From Serinicoccus kebangsaanensis (GTDB lineage: Bacteria > Actinomycetota > Actinomycetes > Actinomycetales > Dermatophilaceae), in the NCBI RefSeq assembly GCF_008919445.1, contig NZ_VSLG01000002.1, positions 345,313 to 409,312 of the forward strand: DNA of 64,000 nucleotides, in the 5' to 3' direction. This document shows positions 24,001 to 30,832 of the stretch, in pieces (position 1 is the stretch's first letter; each line of letters opens with the position of its first letter). A model generated the notes under the pieces. It worked only from the letters and a program-made list of their open reading frames with translations. It was not told the origin of the DNA and searched no databases. A program made the translations under genes and the position numbers.

Positions 24001-24480
24001 CAGCACCACGACGAGCGCGCTCCACGGGTCCACGACCAGCAGCGCGACGAGCGCCAGCCCGGGCACCACGGCGGCAGTGACGAGCGCGGGCAGGTAGCGG
24101 GAGACATACGGCTCCAGCGCCACCACCCCGTCGCCCGCGCGGGTGATCGCCACCTCCGTCGTGGGCCGCTGCTCGACCGGGCGGGACAGCCACCGACGCA
24201 GCACCGCCTCCCGCACCACGGCCACCACCCGCAGGCCCGCCCACCGCGCCACGGCCTCACCCACGCCGGCGAGCACCCCGCGCAGCACCAGCAGCCCCAC
24301 CAGCGCCGTGAGGTATGCCGTGAGCTCGGTCCCGCGGGCGACCGCACCGACGACCAGCGCGAGCACCACGGCCTGGGCGATCGCGATCGCACCAGAGGCC
24401 ACACCGACGAGGGACAGCGCGGCCACCGGACCGCGGGTGGCGGGCAGGGCCCGCAGCAGCGCAGGGTCGAAGGGTCGCAC
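21028..24480 (-). CDS. cydDC: Fused CydDC thiol/haem ABC exporter
   Basis: About 1150 residues: two full ABC half-transporters in one chain. The CydD half has six helices, then Walker A GPSGAGKTTVLELLAG, signature LSAGQRARLALARALL and Walker B LLLLDEPTAAV. The CydC half has Walker A GPNGAGKSTALAVLARH, signature LSGGERARLALARALV and Walker B LLLLDEPTAHLD. It exports glutathione/cysteine-type thiols and is needed for cytochrome bd assembly. GTG 24480 is preferred, 9 nt after the cydB stop. Oddities: two palindromic repeats are translated in frame, one in the CydD membrane-ATPase linker (23414-23493) and one at the CydD/CydC junction (22749-22812). Confidence 0.92.
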   Translation of the reverse strand: MRPFDPALLRALPATRGPVAALSLVGVASGAIAIAQAVVLALVVGAVARGTELTAYLTALVGLLVLRGVLAGVGEAVARWAGLRVVAVVREAVLRRWLSRPVEQRPTTEVAITRAGDGVVALEPYVSRYLPALVTAAVVPGLALVALLVVDPWSALVVVLTLPLLPVFAALIGLHTRDETRRRWRAMELLSGHFLDVMRGLPTLVAYGRARAQVDVVREVGERHRRASVATLRTAFLSTAALELLATISVAMVAVAVGLRLAHGGMDLVVGLTAILLAPEAYWPIRRVGAEFHNAADGAQVLEELSANGILTSPAAASPDRTGGQGPAGRADRRARRSDPGPTGEREARGARPSARGDGAIGLTGVRYAHLGRAQTLPEVTLSTPAGPGLTVLTGPSGAGKTTVLELLAGLRTPASGQVDAPPAHLATQRPLLLPGTVRDTIALAAPDATDAQLEQALEQVGLWTHLADRHGLDTRLGDDGLGLSAGQRARLALARALLSPAPLLLLDEPTAAVAADGIPLVHEVLLGLARERRVVVVTHDPLLMALADQRWDLDGGAGTVCHIGRQDDGCDTPSSHPDRDDQHQVPRPAGPGGRRGGLALACLLGGASVSCGVALTATSGWLIVQASTMPVVLTLLVAVVGVRAFGIFRPVLRYAERVVSHDVALADLARRRAGVFAALVPLTPARLGRGSKGALLGAMARDLDDVVDDQVRFTVPAWSAVVATAVGSVVAAWHLPVAGLAVAAGGTLAAAVAVLGYAVERLAQDAAVVALGRVQEQVTSWCADLLAVQAVTGRDGGHERLLGRLAALEAHQRRCEARLTRARAAGVTVAWAVVASTIAVVTGAAWSAQATGGLSSPYAALVALVPVALAETWVGLPEIAGARARARAAGRRVAAVLQQDPAVDAAGEAPLPPGPLSAALHHVSARWDPSSGAPTPPDLHPLDLTVEPGDRVHLTGPNGAGKSTALAVLARHLDPTGGAYRLAGSDGRTRPVQQVQLEQVRSLVALVDDEPHAFAGSVRANLALARRERPRDAELVEALEAVDLGAWLATLPEGLDTLVAGLSGGERARLALARALVSGRPLLLLDEPTAHLDDATAQRALGGLLERWGAERAVVLVGHGQPPVGTWRTQPVGCAAYPADGRAAAPLIG
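22749..22812 (-). repeat. Palindromic repeat family A, copy 2 (inside cydDC)
   Basis: Two arms of about 29 nt around the 6-nt loop TCCTGG (22778-22783); the inner 20 nt of the arms match at 19 positions. The sequence is nearly the same as the intergenic copy at 6945-7002. Here it is read through in frame as part of the CydD-CydC junction, giving the residues AGTVCHIGRQDDGCDTPS, which are unlike anything in ABC transporters and add two cysteines. This is a selfish-element-in-gene arrangement. Confidence 0.85.
23414..23493 (-). repeat. Second palindrome inside cydDC
   Basis: Arms 23414-23436 and 23471-23493 match at 20 of 23 positions around a 34-nt loop; the core is GACGTGCAC/GTGCACGTC. It encodes an Arg/Gly/Pro/Ser-rich stretch between the CydD membrane domain and its ATPase domain. 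Next to it (about 23508-23526) is the word CCTGTCCGGTCGGG, which also occurs twice in the coding repeat at 36288-36345. Confidence 0.7.
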
Positions 24481-24488
24481 GGGGCGGC

Positions 24489-25526
24489 TCAGCGCCCCGG
24501 GCGCTGCGGCTCCACCGCGGCGTGGTGCACCTCGGTCGGGATGTGGTGCCCGGAGATCCGTCTGCGGAAGGTCCAGTAGCTCCACGCCGTGTAGAGGAGC
24601 ATGACCGGCGTGAAGACGAGGGCCACCACGGTCATGATCCCCAGCGTCTTGGCGGTCGAGCTGGCGTTGGTGGCGGTCAACGACCAGTCCGGGTCGAGGC
24701 TTGAGGGCATGACGTCGGGGAAGAGCGCGAGGAACAGCGACGTGGTGGCCAGCGCGATGGCGACGAAGGTCCCGGAGAAGGCCCAGCCCTCACGGCCGCG
24801 GGCGGCGAGCGCGAGCCCGCCGAGGAGCGCCGCGGCCGCCAGCCCCGCCGCCCACCAGGACAGCGGCGTGCCCGTCCGTCCGTGCAGGAGCGTCAGCCAG
24901 GCCACCGCGAGGACCGCCGCCACGACCCCCAGGCGGAGCGCCAGGGCCCGGGCGTCGTGCCGCAGCGCCCCGTCCGTCTTGAGCGCGACGAAGAGCGCGC
25001 CGTGGGTGAGGAAGAGGGCGAGCGTGGTCAGCCCGCCGAGCAGCGCGACGGGGCCGAGGAGGTTCCAGAAGCCACCGGCATACTCCATCTGCGCGTCGAT
25101 CGGGACGCCGCTCACGATGTTGCTGAAGGCGATGCCCCACAGCACGGCCGGGAGCAGGGAACCGGCGACGACCATCGCGTCCATCCGCGCGCGCCAGGCG
25201 GGCGAGTCGACCTTGCCGCGGTACTCCAGCCCCACGCCGCGCAGGATCAGCCCGACGAGGATGAGCAGCAGCGGCAGGTAGAAGCCGGAGAAGAGGGTGG
25301 CGTACCAGTGCGGGAAGGCGGCGAAGATCGCCCCGCCGGCGGTGAGCAGCCAGACCTCGTTGCCGTCCCAGAACGGTCCGATCGCCGAGAGCATCTGCCG
25401 CTTGCGCGTCTCGTCCTTCCCCAGCACCGGCAGCAGCATCCCGACGCCGTAGTCGAAGCCCTCCAGGCAGAAGTACCCGACCCAGAGGACGGCGATGAGG
25501 ACGAACCAGATCGTGGTGAGCTCCAT
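24489..25526 (-). CDS. cydB: Cytochrome bd oxidase subunit II
   Basis: A 345-residue integral membrane protein of nine or so helices beginning MELTTIWFVLIAVLWVGYFC, with the conserved LEGFDYGVGMLLP, GPFWDGNEVWLL and FPHWYATLFSGFY motifs of CydB. It pairs with CydA in the quinol:O2 oxidoreductase that works at low oxygen. ATG 25526 is chosen: it starts the conserved first helix, and it follows cydA by 16 nt. Downstream cydDC starts 8 nt after its stop, so all are one operon. Confidence 0.95.
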   Translation of the reverse strand: MELTTIWFVLIAVLWVGYFCLEGFDYGVGMLLPVLGKDETRKRQMLSAIGPFWDGNEVWLLTAGGAIFAAFPHWYATLFSGFYLPLLLILVGLILRGVGLEYRGKVDSPAWRARMDAMVVAGSLLPAVLWGIAFSNIVSGVPIDAQMEYAGGFWNLLGPVALLGGLTTLALFLTHGALFVALKTDGALRHDARALALRLGVVAAVLAVAWLTLLHGRTGTPLSWWAAGLAAAALLGGLALAARGREGWAFSGTFVAIALATTSLFLALFPDVMPSSLDPDWSLTATNASSTAKTLGIMTVVALVFTPVMLLYTAWSYWTFRRRISGHHIPTEVHHAAVEPQRPGR

Positions 25527-25542
25527 GGTCACTCCTGTGGCG

Positions 25543-27021
25543 TCAGTAGGTGAAGACGAAGGCGTCGTCGTCGTCCCGGTCGGCGGGGTCGTAGGACGCG
25601 TCCTCGGGGACCTGCTCGGCACCGGCCCGGCCGTAGCGCAGCAGCAGCTTGACCTCGACCACGGCGAGCGCGCCGTAGAGCAGGGTGAAGACCACCATCG
25701 AGGTCAGCACCTCACCGGTCGTCGTCCCGGGGGAGACCCCCGTCCGGGTGGTCATCAGCCCCATCACCAGCCACGGCTGGCGGCCCATCTCGGTGAAGAT
25801 CCAGCCGAAGGAGTTGGCGAGCAGCGGCATGAAGAGCACGCTCCCCGCGGCCCAGCCCCAGAGCCGGTGCCGCAGCACCGGCCGGTCCTCCTCGCGGTCG
25901 TCGCGCGCCGTCGCCGAGCCGCGCAGCCGCCAGAGCACCGCGAGCGCGACCCCCATCGCGGCCAGACCGAGGCCGATCATCAGCCGGAAGCTCCAGTAGG
26001 TCACCGGGATCACCGGGCGGTAGTCCTCGGCCGCGGTGAGCTCGGCACCGGCATACGTCAGTTCGTAGCGCTCCTGGATGTGGTCGATGCCCTCGACGGC
26101 GCCGTCGAGCGAGCCGGTCGCGAGGTAGGACAGCAGCTTGGGGACGGTGAGCGCCCACACCTCCTCGCGACCGTCGAGGGTGCCCACGGTGATGATCGAG
26201 AAGGGTGCGCCCTCGCCCTCGGGGACGTCCTCGTAGAGCCCCTCGGCCGCCGCCATCTTCATCGGCTGCACCTCGGTCATGATCTTGCCCTGGAGGTCCC
26301 CGGAGATCGCCGAGCCGGCGCCCGCCAGGAGCACGACGACCGCGCCGAGCCGGGCGGCCCGGCGATACATCGGTGCGTCGGTGCGCGGCGTGCCCGGTCG
26401 CCACAGGTGCCACAGCGCGAAGGCGAGCACGAAGGCGCCGCCGGTCATGTATGCCGCGGTGATGACGTGCGGGAAGGTCACCAGCTGCACCGGGTTGGTG
26501 AGGACGGCGAGGAAGTCGGTGAGCTCGGCACGCCCGGTCTCGGGGTTGACGCGGTAGCCGACCGGGTTCTGCATGAAGGAGTTGGCGGCCAGGATGAAGT
26601 AGGAGGACAGCAGGGTGCCGATGTGCACCAGCCAGATCGCGGCCGCGTGCAGCTTCTCCGGGATGCGTCCCCACCCGAAGATCCACAGGCCCAGGAAGGT
26701 CGACTCGAGGAAGAACGCGAGCAGCGCCTCGATCGCCAGCGGCGCACCGAAGATGTCGCCGACGAAGCGGGAGTAGTCCGACCAGTTCATCCCGAACTGG
26801 AACTCCTGCACGATGCCGGTGACCAGCCCGAGCGCGAAGTTGATCGTGAAGAGCTTGCCGAAGAACTTCGTCAGCCGTAGCCACCGGGTGTCGCGGGTGC
26901 GCATCCACTGCGTCTGCATGAGCGCGACGAGGAGGCTGAGCCCGATCGTGACGGGGACGAAGAAGTAGTGGTAGACGGTGGTGATGCCGAACTGCCAGCG
27001 GGCGAGATCCAGGGCCTCCAC
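25543..27021 (-). CDS. cydA: Cytochrome bd oxidase subunit I
   Basis: A 492-residue haem-binding subunit. The start (LDLARWQFGITTVYHYFFVP) carries the high-spin haem ligand region, EFQFGMNWSDYSRFVG the low-spin haem and quinol region, and GWIFTEMGRQPW with VWALTVPK the family signatures. The Q loop is short, as in actinobacterial forms. GTG start with GAGAGG upstream. An AT-rich region with two imperfect dyads lies directly before it, and a BlaI/M56 pair precedes it on the same strand. Confidence 0.95.
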   Translation of the reverse strand: MEALDLARWQFGITTVYHYFFVPVTIGLSLLVALMQTQWMRTRDTRWLRLTKFFGKLFTINFALGLVTGIVQEFQFGMNWSDYSRFVGDIFGAPLAIEALLAFFLESTFLGLWIFGWGRIPEKLHAAAIWLVHIGTLLSSYFILAANSFMQNPVGYRVNPETGRAELTDFLAVLTNPVQLVTFPHVITAAYMTGGAFVLAFALWHLWRPGTPRTDAPMYRRAARLGAVVVLLAGAGSAISGDLQGKIMTEVQPMKMAAAEGLYEDVPEGEGAPFSIITVGTLDGREEVWALTVPKLLSYLATGSLDGAVEGIDHIQERYELTYAGAELTAAEDYRPVIPVTYWSFRLMIGLGLAAMGVALAVLWRLRGSATARDDREEDRPVLRHRLWGWAAGSVLFMPLLANSFGWIFTEMGRQPWLVMGLMTTRTGVSPGTTTGEVLTSMVVFTLLYGALAVVEVKLLLRYGRAGAEQVPEDASYDPADRDDDDAFVFTY

Positions 27022-27046
27022 GGTGTGCCTCTCGTCGACGGAGAGC

Positions 27047-27087
27047 GTTAAAACTACGTTCCGTCGTAAATACTACTACACGTAGGG
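27047..27087 (-). promoter_or_regulatory. AT-rich cydA promoter with two imperfect dyads
   Basis: This island is strongly AT-rich against its surroundings. It contains ACTACG-TTC-CGTCGT (27053-27067) and CTAC-AC-GTAG (27076-27085). ACTAC/GTAG half-sites are the recognition theme of BlaI-family repressors, and a blaI homologue lies two genes upstream, so BlaI control of cydABDC is a reasonable inference. A redox regulator is the alternative. On the minus strand TAGTTT (about 27050-27056) could be the -10. Confidence 0.5.
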
Positions 27088-27107
27088 GATGGCGGTGGGT
27101 GGGTCGC

Positions 27108-27959
27108 TCAGCTCAGCGCGAGGACGGCGACGGCGCAGGGCACGGCGAGGACGGCCAGGGCGAGCACGGTCACCGCGATCCGGGTATGCACGGGCGCCGG
27201 CGGTCGGGCGAGCAGCCGGATCCGGGCGGTGACCTCGGCGGTCGCGGACGGGGCCATGCCCACCAGGGCCCGCGCGAGGTCGGTGTGGTCGGTGCGCTGC
27301 TCGGCGATCCGGTCGGCGAGCGCCTCGGCGAGCAGGTGCACCTCGGCGAGGGCCGAGGGGACCCGCAGCGGGCGGGGGACCGCCTCGTGCAGCACGGTGA
27401 AGAGCTCGAGCAGCAGGTCGTGCCGGGCGTCCAGATGCCCCTGCTCGTGGGCGAGCACCGCCCGCAGCTCGGCGTCGCCGAGCCGGTCCAGGGTGGCCTG
27501 GGTGAGCACGATGCGCCGGTCCCGTCCGGGCAGGCAGTAGGCGGTGGGGTTGCCCTGGGCGATCACCGCGACACCCGGGAGGGCGACGTCGCCCGCCGCT
27601 GCGGACGTGTCGTCCAGGCGTCGCCCGACCAGGTCGACCAGCTCCCGGTGCTCCTGCCGCCGGCGGCGCAGGTCGGTGCCGACCTGGTGGCCGGAGAGGA
27701 GCAGCCGGGCCACCATGAGGGCGGACAGGGCCAGGGCGAGGCCGAGCAGCAGCGGCTGGTCCAGCCCGGTGGTGCTCACCGCGACGGGTGCGGCGAGCAG
27801 CGCGCAGGCGACGCCAGCGACGCTGACCGCCTGCCAGAGCAGCAGGCCGGGCCCCGGCATCCGGCGCAGGGCGCGCCAGCGGGGCAGCAGGCGCGGTGCC
27901 CCCAGGGTGAGGGCCAGGGCCGCCAGGACCACCGACGCGGTCAGCACCGGCCCGGCCAT
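27108..27959 (-). CDS. M56-family membrane metallopeptidase (BlaR1-like)
   Basis: A 283-residue protein with four or so helices and the zinc motif HEQGH in LRAVLAHEQGHLDARHD; the third ligand is probably the glutamate in AEALADRI. This is the M56/BlaR1 peptidase core without an extracellular penicillin-binding sensor domain. In BlaR systems such a peptidase leads to removal of the BlaI repressor, and blaI is directly upstream (16 nt). cydA begins 86 nt downstream. Signal unknown. Confidence 0.88.
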   Translation of the reverse strand: MAGPVLTASVVLAALALTLGAPRLLPRWRALRRMPGPGLLLWQAVSVAGVACALLAAPVAVSTTGLDQPLLLGLALALSALMVARLLLSGHQVGTDLRRRRQEHRELVDLVGRRLDDTSAAAGDVALPGVAVIAQGNPTAYCLPGRDRRIVLTQATLDRLGDAELRAVLAHEQGHLDARHDLLLELFTVLHEAVPRPLRVPSALAEVHLLAEALADRIAEQRTDHTDLARALVGMAPSATAEVTARIRLLARPPAPVHTRIAVTVLALAVLAVPCAVAVLALS

Positions 27960-27975
27960 GGGGAGGGCTCCGGCG

Positions 27976-28362
27976 TCAGGCGCGGCGGCGCTCGACCTCG
28001 GCCAGGGCGGCGCGCAGGTCGTCGAGCTCGCCCGGGCTGGCGTCGTCGAGGAAGTGCAGCATGGCCGCCGTGCGGTCGGCCTTCACCGTGTCCAGCGCGG
28101 AGCGCAGGGCCGTGGCCGCGAGCTCCTCACGGCTGGCCGCCGCGGAGTAGCGCCAGGCCCGCCCGTCCCGGGTGCGGTCGGCGATCCCCTTCTTGGCCAA
28201 CCGGTCCAGCACCGTCATCACCGTGGTGTAGGCGAGCTCCTTGTGCTGCCGCTGCTCCAGCTGGTCGATGACGTCCCGGACCGACAGGTCGGGGCCCTCG
28301 GACCAGAGGATCTCCATGACGACGCGCTCCAGGTCGCCCAGGGAGGTGCTGCGTAGCGGCAT
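27976..28362 (-). CDS. BlaI/MecI-family transcriptional repressor
   Basis: A 128-residue winged-helix repressor starting MPLRSTSLGDLERVVMEILW, with the DNA-recognition segment ELAYTTVMTVLDRLAKKGIA and wing RDGRAWRYSAAASREELAA, followed by a C-terminal dimerisation helix. Members bind as dimers and are inactivated with help from a neighbouring M56 peptidase, encoded next. The start at 28362 is supported by a TAGCCT -10 seven nt upstream (leaderless). The longer open frame upstream runs through the 22-bp repeat array and is rejected. Confidence 0.92.
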   Translation of the reverse strand: MPLRSTSLGDLERVVMEILWSEGPDLSVRDVIDQLEQRQHKELAYTTVMTVLDRLAKKGIADRTRDGRAWRYSAAASREELAATALRSALDTVKADRTAAMLHFLDDASPGELDDLRAALAEVERRRA

Positions 28363-28369
28363 ACCCGCA

Positions 28370-28375
28370 AGGCTA
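28370..28375 (-). promoter_or_regulatory. TAGCCT -10, leaderless promoter of blaI
   Basis: On the minus strand TAGCCT is separated from the ATG at 28362 by 7 nt, the spacing that places the transcription start at the ATG. The iterated hexamer (GCATAC at 28359) overlaps the start codon. Confidence 0.45.
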
Positions 28376-28398
28376 CGCCCTGCCCCCGTCGGCCCACC

Positions 28399-28552
28399 CG
28401 ACCGGCCGCACGGTCTGCGTCGACCGCCCGCACGCTTTGCGTCGACCGACCGCGCGGTTTGCGTCGACCGACCGCGCGGTTTGCGTCGACCGGCCGCACG
28501 CTTTGCGTCGACCGGCCGCACGCTTTGCGTCGACCGGCCGCGCGGTATGCCG
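28399..28552 (+). repeat. 22-bp tandem repeat family B, seven exact-length copies
   Basis: Seven head-to-tail 22-bp units fill 28399-28552 without a gap and end exactly at the galE stop codon. The unit is CGACCGGCCGCACGCTTTGC plus GT, with variation at a few sites (GGCC/GACC, CACGC/CGCGG, TTT/TCT/TAT). It lies between galE and blaI, both on the minus strand, so it sits in the galE 3' region and upstream of the blaI promoter. A related array is at 54702-54829. Confidence 0.92.
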
Positions 28553-29569
28553 TCAGTCCGGGTAGCCCTGCGGGTTCGCCTGCTGCCACCGCCAGGTGTC
28601 CGCGCACATGTCCTCCACCGACCTCGTCGCGCGCCAGCCGAGCTCGGACTCGGCGAGCGCGGGGTCGGCATATGAGCTGGCGATGTCGCCGGGGCGCCGG
28701 GCCACGATCTCGTAGGGGATCTGCTGGCCGCTGGCCCGCTCGAAGGCCGACACCATCTCCAGCACGGAGGTGCCCCGCCCGGTGCCGAGGTTCCACACCG
28801 ACAGCGGGCGCTCGTGCGTGCTGATCCACCCCAGCGCGGCCACGTGGCCCTCGGCCAGGTCCTCGACGTGGATGTAGTCGCGCACCCCGGTCCCGTCGAC
28901 GGTGTCGTAGTCGTCCCCGAAGACGGAGAGCTTGTCCCGCCGGCCCACGGCGACCTGGGCGATGAACGGCATGAGGTTGTTCGGGATGTCCGACGGGTCC
29001 TCGCCGATCTGGCCCGAGGGGTGGGCGCCGACCGGGTTGAAGTAGCGCAGCAGGGCCACCTTGAGCTGCGGATGGGCGTGGGTCACGTCGCGCAGGATCT
29101 GCTCGTTCATGACCTTGGTCCAGCCGTAGGGGTTGGTGGCCGAGGTCGGCAGCGCCTCCGTCATCGGCACCGGCGCGTCCTCGCCGTAGACCGTGGCGCT
29201 GGAGGAGAAGACCAGGTAGGGGACGTCGTTCGCGACCATTGCCTCCACCAGACGCAGGGTGGCACCGATGTTGTTGCGGTAGTAGTCGATCGGCTTGGCG
29301 ACGGACTCACCCACGGCCTTGAACGCGGCGAAGTGGATCACCGCGTCGAAGGACTCCTGGGCGAGCAGCGCGTCCAGCTTGTCGCCGTCCGCGAGGTCGA
29401 AGGCGTGCACCGGGACGGGTATGCCGGCCAGCTCCTCCAGGCGGGGGGTCACCGAGGGCTTGCTGTTGGAGAAGTCGTCGACCACGACCACCTCGTGCCC
29501 GGCCCGGGCCAGGGCGATCACCGTGTGGGACCCGATGTAGCCGGCACCGCCGGTGACCAGTACGCGCAT
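28553..29569 (-). CDS. galE: UDP-glucose 4-epimerase
   Basis: A 338-residue short-chain dehydrogenase-type epimerase. The NAD-binding motif is VTGGAGYIGSHT at the N-terminus; the catalytic Ser/Thr-Tyr-Lys set is visible as FSSSATVYG and NPYGWTKVMNEQ (YxxxK). GDDYDTVDGTGVRDYIHVED and WNLGTGRGTSVLEM are typical GalE motifs. It interconverts UDP-glucose and UDP-galactose. ATG 29569 gives the standard start; ATG 29578 is also in frame. It is divergent from the acyltransferase-like gene. Confidence 0.95.
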   Translation of the reverse strand: MRVLVTGGAGYIGSHTVIALARAGHEVVVVDDFSNSKPSVTPRLEELAGIPVPVHAFDLADGDKLDALLAQESFDAVIHFAAFKAVGESVAKPIDYYRNNIGATLRLVEAMVANDVPYLVFSSSATVYGEDAPVPMTEALPTSATNPYGWTKVMNEQILRDVTHAHPQLKVALLRYFNPVGAHPSGQIGEDPSDIPNNLMPFIAQVAVGRRDKLSVFGDDYDTVDGTGVRDYIHVEDLAEGHVAALGWISTHERPLSVWNLGTGRGTSVLEMVSAFERASGQQIPYEIVARRPGDIASSYADPALAESELGWRATRSVEDMCADTWRWQQANPQGYPD

Positions 29570-29668
29570 ACGCCTCATGCTGTCAGACGCACGACCCGGC
29601 CGGAGGCGTCGGCCGCCCGGTGTCCTCACCCGGCCGACGGTGCCCTGCGGGGGTATCGTGGTGACGTA

Positions 29669-30832
29669 GTGGCGACACCGACGAGCAGGACCCATCCCGA
29701 CGGTTCGGGCGCTATGGACGAGAGCGGCCCCGGAGCGGTCCCTCGCAGCGCGTCGGGCGCACGCCTGGACGGGGTCGACATGGCCCGCGCGGCGGCGGTC
29801 GCGGGGATGGTGGCGGTGCACCTGCGTCCGCAGCAGGACGAGGACGGCCGGTCCGGCGTCGGTGACCTCATCCTCAACCTCCCCTACGGCCGGGCCTCGG
29901 TGCTGTTCGTCCTGCTGGCCGGCGTCGGGGTCTCGCTGCTCCACGCCCGCACCCCGGGACGAGGGCTGGTGCCGACGCTGCTCTGGCGCGCCGGGCTGCT
30001 GCTGGTGATGGGGCTGAGTCTGCAGCTGCTCGACCACGGTGCCTCGGTCATCCTGGCGACCTACGCGGTGCTGTTCCTCCTGGCGCCCTTCCTGGTCCGC
30101 CTCCCGGACCGTGCCCTGCTGGTCGGCGCGGGCGTCTGCTGGTTGGTCGGCCCCGTCGTCCTGGTCCTCACCGACCACCTGCGGCCGCACGGGGTGGTGC
30201 AGCCCGAGCTCGGGGACGGCCTGGCCACGGTCCTGGCCGCGCTGCTCGTCACCGGTCGCTACCCGCTGGTGGTCTGGGTGGTCCCCTTCCTGGTGGGGCT
30301 GTGGCTGGGGCGTCGCCCCCTGGGGGAGGCGCGGTTCGTGCGTCGCCTCGGCGTCGTGGGCGTCGCGGCGAGCGTCACCGGGCTGGTCGGGGGCTGGCTG
30401 CTGTCCCCTCTCGCGGCGGCAGCGATGCCGTGGGACCTGGGCCGGTTGGCCTCGGGCGAGGGTCACTCGGGTATGCCGCTCTGGCTGCTGGAGAGTCTCG
30501 GCCTGGGCTGCGTGGTGCTGGCGTGCGCCTTGGCCGCCGGTCTGACCGGTGCGGGCCGGCGTGGCTCGTGGCTCTGGCCGGTGTCGGCCGCGGGGCGCCT
30601 CGCGCTGACCTACTACATCGCCCATCTGGTCCTGCTCGCCCTGGTTCTCCGCCCGCTGCAGTGGCCGCCGGACCCGTGGTCCGGCATTGCGACGCTGGCC
30701 GTGCTGACGGTCCTCGCCCTGGCCTTCGCCCCCGTGTGGCTCCGGACCTTCCGGCACGGCCCGGCGGAGTTCCTGCTGCGTCCGCCGACGTTCACCCGGT
30801 CCTCCGGGAGCCGGGCGCGGAGGAGCTCGTGA
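29669..30832 (+). CDS. Acyltransferase-like membrane protein (DUF418/DUF1624 type)
   Basis: A 387-residue protein with about ten hydrophobic helices. The first helix begins RLDGVDMARAAAVAGMVAVH, which resembles the RxxxLDxxRGxAxxGM start of DUF418/heparan-alpha-glucosaminide acetyltransferase-like proteins; the C-terminal RLALTYYIAHLVLLALVLRP matches the DUF418 C-terminal block. It probably transfers an acyl group across the membrane; the acceptor is unknown. GTG 29669 is used, with TATCGT as a possible -10 at 29654; ATG 29714 is an alternative. It overlaps the next gene by GTGA. Confidence 0.75.
   Translation: MATPTSRTHPDGSGAMDESGPGAVPRSASGARLDGVDMARAAAVAGMVAVHLRPQQDEDGRSGVGDLILNLPYGRASVLFVLLAGVGVSLLHARTPGRGLVPTLLWRAGLLLVMGLSLQLLDHGASVILATYAVLFLLAPFLVRLPDRALLVGAGVCWLVGPVVLVLTDHLRPHGVVQPELGDGLATVLAALLVTGRYPLVVWVVPFLVGLWLGRRPLGEARFVRRLGVVGVAASVTGLVGGWLLSPLAAAAMPWDLGRLASGEGHSGMPLWLLESLGLGCVVLACALAAGLTGAGRRGSWLWPVSAAGRLALTYYIAHLVLLALVLRPLQWPPDPWSGIATLAVLTVLALAFAPVWLRTFRHGPAEFLLRPPTFTRSSGSRARRSS

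Noticed and set aside
24505..24545. Another copy of the cydDC palindrome at the cydB end (GTGGTGCACCTCGGTCGG)
   Set aside because: The similarity is short, lacks an inverted partner and is fully explained by the conserved CydB C-terminal codons.
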